Shown: positions 7,994-16,793 of the stretch, one piece after another | How the letters are laid out: each line of letters begins with the position of its first letter | Position numbering within the stretch: position 1 is the first letter of the stretch | Assembly (NCBI GenBank): GCA_964623265.1 | Contig: CAZUTK010000009.1 | Location: 1 to 60,704, forward strand | DNA length: 60,704 bases | Direction of reading: 5' to 3' | Origin: CAZUTK01 sp964623265 | Lineage (GTDB): Bacteria; Electryoneota; B3-LCP | Translations under genes and position numbers: made by a program | Notes under the pieces: generated by a model | What the model saw: only the letters and a program-made list of their open reading frames with translations | Told to the model about the DNA's origin: nothing | Database searches by the model: none

Positions 7994-9523
7994 ATGGAAC
8001 AAAAGCCGCAATTCAAGACGAATCTGCAGAGCATTCCCAAACCCGAAGCCGAAACAGCGGGTTATGAAGAAGGTGTCAGCAGTAAGCGGACAGACAGCGG
8101 GATTGACTTCCGCTTGAAGCCCGAGGAGCTGGAAAGCTACCTCAACCGGTACGTGGTGGATCAACCCGAAGCCGTTGCGGTGCTGGCGACGAAGATCTGC
8201 ACCCACTTCAACCGGATGCGGTTGGAGATGGAGGAGGCTTATCCCGAAGACTCCGTGCTGGGCAACATCAAGTCGAATATCTTGATGATCGGTCCCACCG
8301 GTGTGGGGAAGACTTTTATTGTGAAGCTGATCGCGCATCGCATCGGCGTACCCTTCGTCAAAGGCGACGCCACCAAATTCAGCGAGACCGGTTATGTCGG
8401 CGGCGACGTCGAAGATCTCGTGCGCGAACTTGTGCGCGAAGCGGACGGTGACATCAAGCTGGCGGAGTACGGTATCATCTACATAGATGAGATTGACAAG
8501 ATCGCCGCGGCGCCGGGCGGATGGGGACCGGACGTCAGCCGCACGGGTGTTCAGCGCAATCTGCTCAAGTTGATGGAAGAGACAGAAGTGGATATGAAGG
8601 TGCCGCACGACTTAGCCAGTCAGATGGAAGCCGTGATGCAGGCTCAGAAGACCGGCAAGGCGGAGCGCAAGAAAGTCAACACCCGGAATATCCTCTTCGT
8701 GGTGTCCGGCGCCTTCGACGGCATTGCGGACCTGATCCGCAAGCGGTTGGCGCAGAGGTCCATCGGATTCAAAGGCAGTCCCGATTCAGCGGGTCAAACG
8801 GAAACCGATCTTTTGCGTCAAGTGACCAGCCGGGATCTGATTCAATACGGGTTCGAATCGGAATTCATCGGCAGGCTGCCGGTGGTCGTGGTATTGAACG
8901 ATTTGACGGAAGAAAGTCTCTATAGCATTCTCGCTAACCCTAACAGCGCGGTCATCAAGGCGAAGAAGCGGGAATTCCGCGCTTACGGCATTCATTTGGA
9001 ATTCGAGGATGATGCCTTGCGCTTGCTCGCCAAGCAAGCGGCTCAGGAAAAGACCGGAGCCCGCGGGATACTCTCCGCGGTGGAACGCGTTCTGGTAAAT
9101 TTCGAAAAGCGATTGCCCACGTTGGGAGTGAAGCAGTTGCGGGTGACGAAGCGGTTAATCGAGCATCCGGAAGAGGTGATGCGGGAAATCATCTTCGAGC
9201 ATGTGCTGGATGAATTCGCCGCAGAGTTCGAGGAGAATTCCGGGGTCGTGCTGAGGTTTCATCCTGATGCGCGCCGAAAGCTCGAAGTGGATTTTGCGGA
9301 CCATCCTGAGGCTATCGCCGACGTCTTGCGTCAAAAATTGAAGGATTACATTTACGGTGTGAAACTGCTGGGGGTGTCAGAATTCGAGATTACGGCTCAA
9401 ATTCTGGATGAACCGACGAAGATTTTGGATCAGTTGATCAAAGAAGCCTACGAGAAGAGGAAACGGTCTGACGAAGCCACGCAGATGGAAGCGCAAAACC
9501 CTGAATCCGAATCGCAGGCTTAG
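7994..9523 (+). CDS. ClpX-like AAA+ ATPase lacking the zinc-binding domain
   Basis: 509 residues. The central ATPase is clearly of the Clp/HslU type: Walker A GPTGVGKT (100-107), pore loop GYVG (133-136), Walker B IIYIDEID (161-168), ESEFIGRLPVVVVLNDL (about 288-304) and sensor-2 GARG. SIGF (256-259) sits where ClpX has its ClpP-docking IGF loop. The N-terminal 40 residues contain no cysteine, so the ClpX zinc domain that binds adaptors is absent. About 100 extra residues follow the ClpX-like core (FEHVLDEFAAEFEENSG onward), making it longer than the usual 420. Likely role: an ATP-driven unfoldase, perhaps feeding ClpP. No clpP or tig is adjacent, so it is more likely a ClpX paralogue than ClpX itself. 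It ends 4 bases into the convergent trmH-like gene. Confidence 0.85.
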   Translation: MEQKPQFKTNLQSIPKPEAETAGYEEGVSSKRTDSGIDFRLKPEELESYLNRYVVDQPEAVAVLATKICTHFNRMRLEMEEAYPEDSVLGNIKSNILMIGPTGVGKTFIVKLIAHRIGVPFVKGDATKFSETGYVGGDVEDLVRELVREADGDIKLAEYGIIYIDEIDKIAAAPGGWGPDVSRTGVQRNLLKLMEETEVDMKVPHDLASQMEAVMQAQKTGKAERKKVNTRNILFVVSGAFDGIADLIRKRLAQRSIGFKGSPDSAGQTETDLLRQVTSRDLIQYGFESEFIGRLPVVVVLNDLTEESLYSILANPNSAVIKAKKREFRAYGIHLEFEDDALRLLAKQAAQEKTGARGILSAVERVLVNFEKRLPTLGVKQLRVTKRLIEHPEEVMREIIFEHVLDEFAAEFEENSGVVLRFHPDARRKLEVDFADHPEAIADVLRQKLKDYIYGVKLLGVSEFEITAQILDEPTKILDQLIKEAYEKRKRSDEATQMEAQNPESESQA

Positions 9524-10335
9524 CGTGGCGGATTCCGGGAGGGTTTCGCCGTAGAAGATTTATTCCCCCGTGTAAACGTATACAGCAGAATTCCCGCCGC
9601 CACGGCGAGATTCAGAGATTCGGCTCGGCCGCATCCCGGAATCAACACCGAACCGACGCAATGATTCATTATCTCGGCGGAAACGCCGAGTTTTTCATGT
9701 CCGAGAATCAAGCCGCGGCGACCCAGAGCCGGCAGGTCGTGCGGGAACATTTCCCCCCGCAGTGATGCGGAGTAGAAGAGTCGCCCCTCCTCTTTTTCCA
9801 GAAACTTCCCCAGATTATCCGGCGACTGAATTTTCACGCGAAAGATGGATCCCGCCGTCCCCCGCACCACCTTGGGGTTGAAAGGATCCACGGAACCGGC
9901 GCCGAGGATGACGTGTCGGATGCCGAACCAATCGGCGGTGCGCAGGATCGTACCCAGGTTTCCAGGATCGGAGACTCGCTCCAGCACGAGTATGACGTCA
10001 TCCGGCAGCGGTTGGGAAATCGTGTCACGCACTTCCGGCAGCTTCGCAATCCCGATGATCCCTTGGCTGGTTTCTGCATCGGAAATGCGGCTCAGATCGT
10101 TCGCGGATCCGCATTTATGTGATGTTTCGGATAAATCCAACAACTTCTCGATTTTACGTCCAGCGCTGCTCCGCGCGTATTCCTGCGTGAGTAGGACTTC
10201 CTTCAGATTCCACCCTTCCCGCAGCGCTTCCTGCACGAGCAACGGTCCCTCGACGAGAAAGAGACCCGATTCTCTGCGCCCTTTTGTCTGGCGCAGGCTC
10301 CGGTAGAGCTTTATTTTATTTTTGCTCAGCGGCAT
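9520..10335 (-). CDS. TrmH/SpoU-family RNA 2'-O-methyltransferase
   Basis: 271 residues. An N-terminal substrate-binding region (SKNKIKLYRSLRQTKGRRESGLFLVEG) precedes a SPOUT domain with the family motifs: motif 1 SDPGNLGTILRTADWFG, motif 2 LILGHEKLGV, and motif 3 VLIPGCGRAESLNLAVAAGI with its knot-forming SLN(L/V)(S/A)VA core. These enzymes transfer methyl from SAM to a ribose 2'-OH in tRNA or 23S rRNA; the N-terminal layout resembles the 23S rRNA branch (RlmB/AviRb-like), but the target nucleotide is not readable. It is the last gene of the operon beginning at 16561: its ATG immediately follows the EamA stop codon, with GAGG about 8 bases before it. Confidence 0.88.
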   Translation of the reverse strand: MPLSKNKIKLYRSLRQTKGRRESGLFLVEGPLLVQEALREGWNLKEVLLTQEYARSSAGRKIEKLLDLSETSHKCGSANDLSRISDAETSQGIIGIAKLPEVRDTISQPLPDDVILVLERVSDPGNLGTILRTADWFGIRHVILGAGSVDPFNPKVVRGTAGSIFRVKIQSPDNLGKFLEKEEGRLFYSASLRGEMFPHDLPALGRRGLILGHEKLGVSAEIMNHCVGSVLIPGCGRAESLNLAVAAGILLYTFTRGNKSSTAKPSRNPPR

Positions 10336-11208
10336 TTACGCTTCCTCGCTGCGTTGACCGAGGATCAGGGCGAAAATCAGAAGAGCCGCGCCCGGATAAA
10401 GCCAGGTGCTGGGCTGTTCGCGAAAGAAAAACCAAGCCATAATCGTGGCGCCGATGGGTTCTACAATAATGCTCGAATTGACGGTGAACGCCTTCAAGTA
10501 GCGCAGCGCCCAATTGAACAGCCCATGGCCGATAATCGTCGGAATCAGCGCCAGCATAAGGCACCAGAAGTAAGCGTTGGCGGATAAGGACAGGATTGGC
10601 GCGCGCGCCGACAGGCAGACCGGCAGAAGCACCAGGGCGGCGATGCCGTAGACGATGGTGATATAGGGAATCAGCGCGATTTTTTTGCGCACGCTGCGCC
10701 CCGCAAGGAGGTAAAAAGCCGCCATCACCGCCCCCAGCAGAGCCAGCAGGTCGCCGAACAAATATTCCGATCTCAGTTGAAGATCGCCGATGTTGATGAG
10801 TGCGGATCCGGCAAGCGTCAAACCCAGCGCCCAGATCACCCAGCGGTTGAGCTTTTCCTGCAAAAGGAAGTGCCCCAGCACAGCGACCAGAATCGGCTGC
10901 GTGATGATGAGAAAGGAAGCGGACGCCACCGTGGTCTTGGTTACGGATGTCACCCACAGCACCATATGCGCGCCGAGGAACACGCCCGCCGCAATTACTC
11001 GACCCCTCTCCGGATTGGACAAATTATTCCAGGCGGTATGCATTCCGGCAACAGCGAAAGGAAAGAGAACGACGGCGGCGATCGCAAGCCGAAGGAAGGA
11101 GATGGAGAGGCTGTCCGCATCCGCGAAGCGGATGAAGATCGCCGGAAAAGAAAAAGCGATGACCGCTACGGCTAAACCCAGCCTGGGGGAAAACGGGGGC
11201 GTGGTCAT
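10336..11208 (-). CDS. EamA/DMT-superfamily transporter
   Basis: 290 residues with about ten hydrophobic segments forming two EamA repeats (roughly 8-140 and 150-285). Typical features: FIRFADADSLSISFLRLAIAA early in repeat 1, FLLQEKLNRWVIWALGLTLAGSALI at its end, and EPIGATIMAWFFFREQPSTWLYPGAALLI at the end of repeat 2. Members export or import small metabolites or act as flippases for small lipid-linked groups; the substrate cannot be told. In an operon with glycan-export genes, a role in moving a precursor is possible but unproven. Its ATG overlaps the glycosyltransferase stop by 4 bases (11205-11208), and trmH begins immediately after its stop. Confidence 0.85.
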   Translation of the reverse strand: MTTPPFSPRLGLAVAVIAFSFPAIFIRFADADSLSISFLRLAIAAVVLFPFAVAGMHTAWNNLSNPERGRVIAAGVFLGAHMVLWVTSVTKTTVASASFLIITQPILVAVLGHFLLQEKLNRWVIWALGLTLAGSALINIGDLQLRSEYLFGDLLALLGAVMAAFYLLAGRSVRKKIALIPYITIVYGIAALVLLPVCLSARAPILSLSANAYFWCLMLALIPTIIGHGLFNWALRYLKAFTVNSSIIVEPIGATIMAWFFFREQPSTWLYPGAALLIFALILGQRSEEA

Positions 11209-12350
11209 CGAAGGATCTCTTCTAAAGACTGAATATAACGCCGGATGGTGGTTTCCCAGGTGTGAGTTTCCGCCCAGGCTCGTGCTTTGCTGCTCATCGT
11301 CCGTCGCAATTCCTCATCTTCGATCAATTTCTCGATTCGTTGCGAAATTTCTTCTGAATCTTCCGGGTTCACGAGAAAACCGGTCTCGCCGTCCTGAATT
11401 ACCTCCGGAATGCCGCCGGTGTTCCCTCCGATGGCGGGGACGCCGCAGACGCCGGCTTCCAGAAAGACGATGCCGAACCCTTCCCCTTGCAGTCTGCTGG
11501 AAGGCAGGACAAACAAGTCGCAGGAGCGCAGCAGGCTCGCCACCGCCGGGTGATCCACGTTGCCGAGAAAAGCAACATAAGGCTGTACATCAAGTCGTTG
11601 TACCAGAGCCCGCAACTCCATCTCAAGGGGACCTGCGCCGGCGATGAGATAAGCGACCTTTTTCCCCCGCCGGATCAAGGATGCGACGGCTTGAAGCGCG
11701 GTTGCGTGGTTCTTGCTGCGGGTGAGCGCGGCGATGGTGCAGATGACGAAGCGATTTTCGAGTTCGATGCCGCTTTTCGAAGACCAGTATGATCGGGTGC
11801 GAACACCAGGCTGAAAAAGGGTGATGTCCACGCCGTTGGGAATTACCACGGGATCCCGAATTCCCGGCGCCAGTTCCATCGCCAATCCGGCGATGTACCT
11901 GCTGACGCTGAAGACTCTGGCGGCTCTTTTCAGCGTGCGACGCCCCTGCCATACGTAGAAATTCCTGCCGGAAGATCCTCGAATTAAACGCCAGACATCG
12001 GATCCATGGGTTCCGACCACGTAAGGGATGCCGAACCGTTCCGCCAGAAACTGGACGAACAGGCCATAGGGATGCAAAGAGGCGAGGAAGATGAGATCGG
12101 GTCGGTTCCGCTTCAACTCCTGCATAAGGGGTTTGCAAATTGCCAATCTTCGCATTTTGCCGAAAAAACTTGATTCGTGGAAGCGGATTACTTCGAAAGA
12201 ATCGGATGAGGCTTCCGTCTCGAGTCCTGGCGTTAAAACGCGCACTTCAAAGCCCGCTGCCGCCAGACCCCGGCAGATTTCCTGTGAATAAATGGCTATC
12301 CCCCCGCTCTGAGAGGGAAAATTATGAGTGATAAAGAGAACTTTATGCAT
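11205..12350 (-). CDS. Group 1 (GT4-like) glycosyltransferase
   Basis: 381 residues from the ATG at 12350. GT-B fold: the N-terminal domain begins KVLFITHNFPSQSGGIAIYSQEICRGL (glycine-rich acceptor loop). The C-terminal nucleotide-sugar domain has VIPNGVDITLFQPG, TIAALTRSKNHATALQAV and the EX7E motif (GEGFGIVFLEAGVCGVPAIG), then GGIPEVIQDGETGFLVNPED. It transfers a sugar to a lipid-linked glycan at the inner face of the membrane. The frame stays open upstream to 12449, but GAGAGGG lies 9 bases before 12350 and the family's N-terminus starts there, overlapping the flippase gene by 8 bases. This points to translational coupling. Donor and acceptor sugars are unknown. Confidence 0.9.
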   Translation of the reverse strand: MHKVLFITHNFPSQSGGIAIYSQEICRGLAAAGFEVRVLTPGLETEASSDSFEVIRFHESSFFGKMRRLAICKPLMQELKRNRPDLIFLASLHPYGLFVQFLAERFGIPYVVGTHGSDVWRLIRGSSGRNFYVWQGRRTLKRAARVFSVSRYIAGLAMELAPGIRDPVVIPNGVDITLFQPGVRTRSYWSSKSGIELENRFVICTIAALTRSKNHATALQAVASLIRRGKKVAYLIAGAGPLEMELRALVQRLDVQPYVAFLGNVDHPAVASLLRSCDLFVLPSSRLQGEGFGIVFLEAGVCGVPAIGGNTGGIPEVIQDGETGFLVNPEDSEEISQRIEKLIEDEELRRTMSSKARAWAETHTWETTIRRYIQSLEEILR

Positions 12351-13935
12351 CGTGATCATCCCTCTCTTGCGAGAAGAATGAGATGAGCTTCGCCTTGATC
12401 TTGTTGTGCGCGTATTCATAGGCTTCGACGCGAAGCAGCCGCAGCGCAAGAACGTAGAGGGCTGTTCCCGCCGCCGCGAAGAGCACCAATCCCGATAGCC
12501 GCGTAAGGAAACCGACGAGAATATGAGCCTCTTCTAAAATACTCCAACCCGTCTTCATCAGCCAGCCGATGGGGACCACGAGCGCAGAGGCAAGGAAAGC
12601 GATCTTCAAATTGCTTCTCGTATGCGCCGGAGTCAAATGCCGCGAAAAAAAGAGATAGACCAGAATCATATTCGTTGTATAGCCGATGCCCGTGGCGAGA
12701 GCCAGCCCGGTGATGCCCATCGGTCGGATGAGGATGAAATCGAACAGGATCATAATCGCAACGGAGAGGATCGTCGCCAGCATAGGGCGCTTTGTATCCT
12801 TGTAAGCGTGCAGCCCCCGGACGATGACGACGACGAATGCCTGCGCAATATAAGCGACCGTATAATAGACCAACAGCCGCGCAGTTGCCAAGGAATCCTG
12901 AGCTGTAAAGGCGCCGCGTTCCAAGAGGATTCGAACCGTCGGCAGCGCCAGTGAGATCATGACGGCGCCGGTCATAAACAGGAAGAGGATCACCGCCTGC
13001 AGCGACAGCGAGAAATGGTGAGCCAGTTTTTCCTTCTGTTCCTTCGCCGCCAGTTCGGAGAAAATGGGGAAGACCGCGACCCCGAATGTCCCCAACCAGA
13101 TGTCGGATGAAGTGCGGATCAATCTGAGCGCGTAGCCCTGTGCCGATAGCGCTCCCGCCGGCAGACCGCTCGCCAGAGAACGATCAATGAATAGCTGAAT
13201 CTGTTCTGTGAACACTGAGACAAAAAGAGGTGTCAATAATACCGCATAAAGGCGCACGCCCGGATCCCCCCTTCCCCAGCGCGGTGACAGGATTTTTCGG
13301 CGCTGCGGGATGCCGGCAGCTTGCAGAAGGAAAAACGCCAGAAATCCGAGGGAAAAGCCCGCCGCCAGAGAAAGGACGCCGTATTGCGCAGCGAAAAAAA
13401 TCATCGCTAAAATGGCGCCGACATTCATCAGGAGAGGGGCGAAGGAGATCATCGTGTAGCGGAAAAAGCACATGTAAATGCCTGAATAATATCGGTGTAG
13501 GATGAAACCGACGCCCCCAACGGCGAACCAGCGGATCAACGTGCCGGCTAAATGGACTTGATCCGGCTGAAATCCGGGCGCGATCCACTGGATGATCTGT
13601 TTCGAACCGATGAAAACCAGCGCGCAAATCCCGATCGAAATGAGGTTGAGGCGTGTGGTGATATAACGCAGGGATTGAACCGCGGCGGTTTCACCGCTTT
13701 CTTGGCGGCGTTGAAAGAAGGTCGGAATGATCGGCGTGAGGAACTGTTCCGCGAAAAACTGCCGCATGCTGGTGACGACAGTGAACGCCAGATTAAAAGC
13801 GTCCATCGCCGCGCTGGATCCGAACAAGGCGGCGGTCAGAACTTCGCGTCCCACCCCCAGAATGCGGTTCAACATCCGTCCCGACATCAACAGGGAGACG
13901 CCGCGCAGGAGCGACTGAGGCGGACGAGAGCTCAT
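12343..13935 (-). CDS. MurJ/MviN-family polyprenyl-lipid flippase
   Basis: 530 residues, about 14 membrane segments. The N-terminus matches the family: SLLMSGRMLNRILGVGREVLTAALFGSSAAMDAFNLAFTV, then RQFFAEQFLTPIIPTF. AYKDTKRPMLATILSVAIMI is a further family region. MurJ flips lipid II for peptidoglycan; paralogues inside polysaccharide clusters are thought to flip lipid-linked glycan units. Here it lies between an O-antigen-ligase-like gene (4-base ATGA overlap, 13932-13935) and a glycosyltransferase, so either a genome-wide MurJ or a cluster-specific flippase is possible. Whether another murJ exists elsewhere in the genome would decide this. Confidence 0.85.
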   Translation of the reverse strand: MSSRPPQSLLRGVSLLMSGRMLNRILGVGREVLTAALFGSSAAMDAFNLAFTVVTSMRQFFAEQFLTPIIPTFFQRRQESGETAAVQSLRYITTRLNLISIGICALVFIGSKQIIQWIAPGFQPDQVHLAGTLIRWFAVGGVGFILHRYYSGIYMCFFRYTMISFAPLLMNVGAILAMIFFAAQYGVLSLAAGFSLGFLAFFLLQAAGIPQRRKILSPRWGRGDPGVRLYAVLLTPLFVSVFTEQIQLFIDRSLASGLPAGALSAQGYALRLIRTSSDIWLGTFGVAVFPIFSELAAKEQKEKLAHHFSLSLQAVILFLFMTGAVMISLALPTVRILLERGAFTAQDSLATARLLVYYTVAYIAQAFVVVIVRGLHAYKDTKRPMLATILSVAIMILFDFILIRPMGITGLALATGIGYTTNMILVYLFFSRHLTPAHTRSNLKIAFLASALVVPIGWLMKTGWSILEEAHILVGFLTRLSGLVLFAAAGTALYVLALRLLRVEAYEYAHNKIKAKLISFFSQERDDHDA

Positions 13936-15341
13936 ATCGTGGCGAATTCGCGGGAATATAGTTGATCCTGGATCGCCAGCAAGAGAACCATAAAGATATT
14001 CTGGTTTAGATAAAGGTGCGGTATCATGAAATCCACTTCGAACAGGATATGTGCGAATTCACCGAACATCAAAGAAGTAATGGCGATCAGGACGGCTTTG
14101 TCGGCTCGGTCGAGCGACCTCCGCCACAATATGAAGCTGCGGTATCCGAAGAACAGCATAATCGCCAGCGCGACGAGCATGGCGAGCAGACCGACATCCA
14201 CGCCGATTTGCAGGAAGGCGTTGTGGGCGTTCAGGCGGTCCGACCCCATCTTGATGCCGTTTTCCATGAAGGGGGCGTTCAGAAAGAACCTCTCCCGGAA
14301 CCAGCCGGGTCCCATACCCAGAAACGGCGTATCCGAGATTAAATCGAAAGTCATCGCCCAGATCTTATCTCTGCCGGATAAGCCGGATTGCAGGCGAAAA
14401 ATAGAACTGCCCAGGGATAAAATCTGTGGAAAGAAGAGAAGAACTGCTGCTGTTCCCAGCATGAAAGACGCGAAGAAAATCTTGCGCCAGACGGGATGCA
14501 GCAGTGCGGCGAATAGAATTCCCGCGAAGACTCCGACCAGCACGCTGCGGGACATATTCAGCCCGGCTTCGAGAAAGAGAATGAGCGCACAGCCGATGAG
14601 GAGAGACAACTTCCGGAAAGACTTCGGAGAATATAGGATCAACACCGCTGCCAGCGGCAGACCCACCATGGGATACAGAGCCCAGGAATTCGCATTGTGA
14701 TTCAGGACGACGGGTCGCATCAAGCCGTATGCAAAACCGGACAGAGTCAGCGAAGGCATCCCGCGGCTGAAAGCGATGAAAAAGCCGATGCATCCCACAG
14801 TCGTTCCGAGGATGATCGCGATCAAGATGCGGGTCAAATCCTGGTTCATCAAAAGTTGAGAAGTCAGCCAGTAAATCCCAATCAGCGCGAGCAGTTGCGC
14901 GAGGGAAAGGAGAGCGTTTTCATGGATGGGATGGGTGAAAAGGGAGGCGGTGAACAGAATCGCGTAGAGGATTAGAAAGAAGAGGTAAGGAGTCTTGCTG
15001 CAACGCTTCAGCCAGCTTCCGGTGGCACCTGTGATGACCCATACCGAAAGGAACATGGTGAGCCAGACCAAAGTGACCTTGATCGTGATAATGCCGTTCA
15101 GTAATCCGGTTCCTAAAGGTGTGATCAGCGGCAACGCGAAGAAGGCGGCTTCCGGCAGAGTGGGGCGCAGGATGATGAGGATCAGTACGAATGCGGCTAA
15201 GGTGAAAAACGGCAGGAGAAACAAGGGGTTCTTCTCGAATGCGACCGCGCACAAGACCGCAAGGATGATAACCAGAAGCGCAGCGGTAAAAGATGGGTAC
15301 TTAATCCGCGCCTGGAAACGGCTGGCGACCGACCTCATCAT
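13932..15341 (-). CDS. O-antigen ligase / Wzy-family polysaccharide polymerase or ligase
   Basis: 469 residues, about 12 membrane segments with a large periplasmic loop. Wzy_C-family marks: LNMSRSVLVGVFAGILFAAL (the family's SRS/G region), SGLSGRDKIWAMTFDLISDTPFLGMGPGWF and DRLNAHNAFLQIGVDVGLLAML. Proteins of this family either polymerise repeat units (Wzy) or join them to lipid A or protein (WaaL, PglL). Next to a Wzz-like gene, a polymerase is the simpler reading, but sequence cannot separate the two. It overlaps both neighbours by 4 bases (13932-13935 and 15338-15341). Confidence 0.85.
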   Translation of the reverse strand: MMRSVASRFQARIKYPSFTAALLVIILAVLCAVAFEKNPLFLLPFFTLAAFVLILIILRPTLPEAAFFALPLITPLGTGLLNGIITIKVTLVWLTMFLSVWVITGATGSWLKRCSKTPYLFFLILYAILFTASLFTHPIHENALLSLAQLLALIGIYWLTSQLLMNQDLTRILIAIILGTTVGCIGFFIAFSRGMPSLTLSGFAYGLMRPVVLNHNANSWALYPMVGLPLAAVLILYSPKSFRKLSLLIGCALILFLEAGLNMSRSVLVGVFAGILFAALLHPVWRKIFFASFMLGTAAVLLFFPQILSLGSSIFRLQSGLSGRDKIWAMTFDLISDTPFLGMGPGWFRERFFLNAPFMENGIKMGSDRLNAHNAFLQIGVDVGLLAMLVALAIMLFFGYRSFILWRRSLDRADKAVLIAITSLMFGEFAHILFEVDFMIPHLYLNQNIFMVLLLAIQDQLYSREFATI

Positions 15342-16561
15342 GGCGTCTTCTGTGAATCCCTATTCTTTCGTTGAAAGATTCGGCTGATACGCCGAAAATC
15401 GCTTTGCAGACTCTTTTGCGCCTCTTCGATCCATTGATATTCGCTCGTGCCACGCACAGAGTCGGCGTAATTGAAGAAATACATCGCCACGACGGCGAGG
15501 AAGAAGGCGCACAAGGAAGCGACGGCAACCAGGATGATGCGCTTGGGGCGGTATTTATATTCCGGAACCACTCCGCGATCCACAATGCGCAGAGCCGGCA
15601 TACTTTTCGTCTCCTGCATGCGCGCCTGCTCGTACTGCTGCACCAGCACTTGGTGGATGGTTTCCAGCGTTAAAACCTCCCGATATCGCCGTGCGAATTC
15701 GAGGCTGATTTCGGGGGCGAGATCCAGAGGCAGCATCAAGCCCTGGTGGGCGTCGGCGGAACGAAGTTTCTTCTGCTCTTCTAATAATCCCTGCAATTCG
15801 AGTTTAGCACGTTGCAAATTGGGATGATTGGGCTGAAAGAGCTTTTCCATCACCTGGACGGCGATGCGGGCTTCCACGATCTTCTGTTCCAAAGCGATGC
15901 TCGAAGTGACGGTACCTTCCACCTGAGCTTCGATGTTCGCTACGCCGTATTTATCCTGCAGCGAGCGCATGGAATCCTCGGCGGCGAACAATTCTTCGCT
16001 GTTCTTTTTCAGGTTCTCTTCGACGAACTGCCGGCGCAGTTGCGCCCCTCGGATGTTCAGCTCCACGACGAGGTTGTTCCATTCATCCACCAGTAGATTC
16101 ACCATCCTGGCGCAGTATTCCGGGTCGCGGTCCATGACATGAATTTTGAAGGCGATGACATTGACGGCACCGAAGCTCTCTTCGCTCTCGAGTTCCACTT
16201 CGATTGCGTCCTCGAAAGCTGCATACGCTTTCTCCAGCAGATCCTTCTTGTAATGTTCCTTAAGATCAATGTGTTTTTGGATGCGATCTTTAAGCGTGCG
16301 GCTCTTCAGCAGCGTCGCCATGGTGGAAGCGGAGACTTCGTTGGATCCGAAGATGTCCACGGTGACCCCTTGCAGAAATGGGATTGCGGTTCCGCCTTCG
16401 AAGGGAGGTAGTACGATCGCCGTGGATCGGTAGGTCTTGGGCATCAGCGAGCTGATGATGGCGGTCAGCAAGGCGGCGAAGAAGACCACTTTGAAGAGAA
16501 ACCAGCGCCATCGCACCCAAAGTGCGATGTGGTCAGTGAAGCGTTTCGGGAGAGAGGACAT
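15338..16561 (-). CDS. Wzz-type polysaccharide chain-length determinant
   Basis: 407 residues. First membrane segment at about 18-42 (FLFKVVFFAALLTAIISSLMP), periplasmic Wzz head with a long coiled coil (about 160-260, LRRQFVEENLKKNSEELFAAEDS), and a second membrane segment at about 340-365 after the GNVR/proline-rich part (RIVDRGVVPEYKYRPKRIILVAV). There is no C-terminal BY-kinase domain, so it belongs to the PCP group without an attached kinase. It sets polymer length together with the polymerase encoded next. It is the first gene of the six-gene operon; a good promoter lies about 100 bases upstream. No clear ribosome binding site precedes the ATG. Confidence 0.85.
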   Translation of the reverse strand: MSSLPKRFTDHIALWVRWRWFLFKVVFFAALLTAIISSLMPKTYRSTAIVLPPFEGGTAIPFLQGVTVDIFGSNEVSASTMATLLKSRTLKDRIQKHIDLKEHYKKDLLEKAYAAFEDAIEVELESEESFGAVNVIAFKIHVMDRDPEYCARMVNLLVDEWNNLVVELNIRGAQLRRQFVEENLKKNSEELFAAEDSMRSLQDKYGVANIEAQVEGTVTSSIALEQKIVEARIAVQVMEKLFQPNHPNLQRAKLELQGLLEEQKKLRSADAHQGLMLPLDLAPEISLEFARRYREVLTLETIHQVLVQQYEQARMQETKSMPALRIVDRGVVPEYKYRPKRIILVAVASLCAFFLAVVAMYFFNYADSVRGTSEYQWIEEAQKSLQSDFRRISRIFQRKNRDSQKTP

Positions 16562-16662
16562 AAAGGTTGAATCCGTTTGGCTTTGTGATCATAGCTATAT
16601 ATCTAACTTCAATGGATACAGAATGATCCGATTGATTCGCTCGAATCTTACCGGAATGCATC

Positions 16663-16691
16663 ATAGTACGAAGTTTTTTTCAGAAAGTCAA
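16663..16691 (-). promoter_or_regulatory. Promoter of the polysaccharide operon
   Basis: Reading on the minus strand: TTGACT (16691-16686), 17-base spacer ending CTTCG, TACTAT (16668-16663). The start would be near 16656, giving a leader of about 95 bases before the wzz-like ATG. Confidence 0.7.
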
Positions 16692-16739
16692 TTGATTTTG
16701 CAGTCGTGATTGCAAAATTCAATCCCAGTCAAATAATGC

Positions 16740-16768
16740 TTGCTTGGCGGAAAGAATTATTTTACATT
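16740..16768 (+). promoter_or_regulatory. Putative promoter of rarA
   Basis: TTGCTT (16740-16745), 17-base spacer, TACATT (16763-16768). It is divergent from the polysaccharide operon promoter and 25 bases before the rarA ATG at 16794. Confidence 0.5.
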
Positions 16769-16793
16769 ATCTTTCCACAGATGGATCGGTCCG

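Noticed and set aside
10790..11647. 285-codon open frame on the plus strand
   Set aside because: It crosses the EamA and glycosyltransferase genes in antisense and encodes an Arg/Ser-rich product with no pattern.
14026..14700. 224-codon open frame on the plus strand
   Set aside because: It is antisense to the O-antigen-ligase-like gene, which has recognisable motifs and is coupled to its neighbours.
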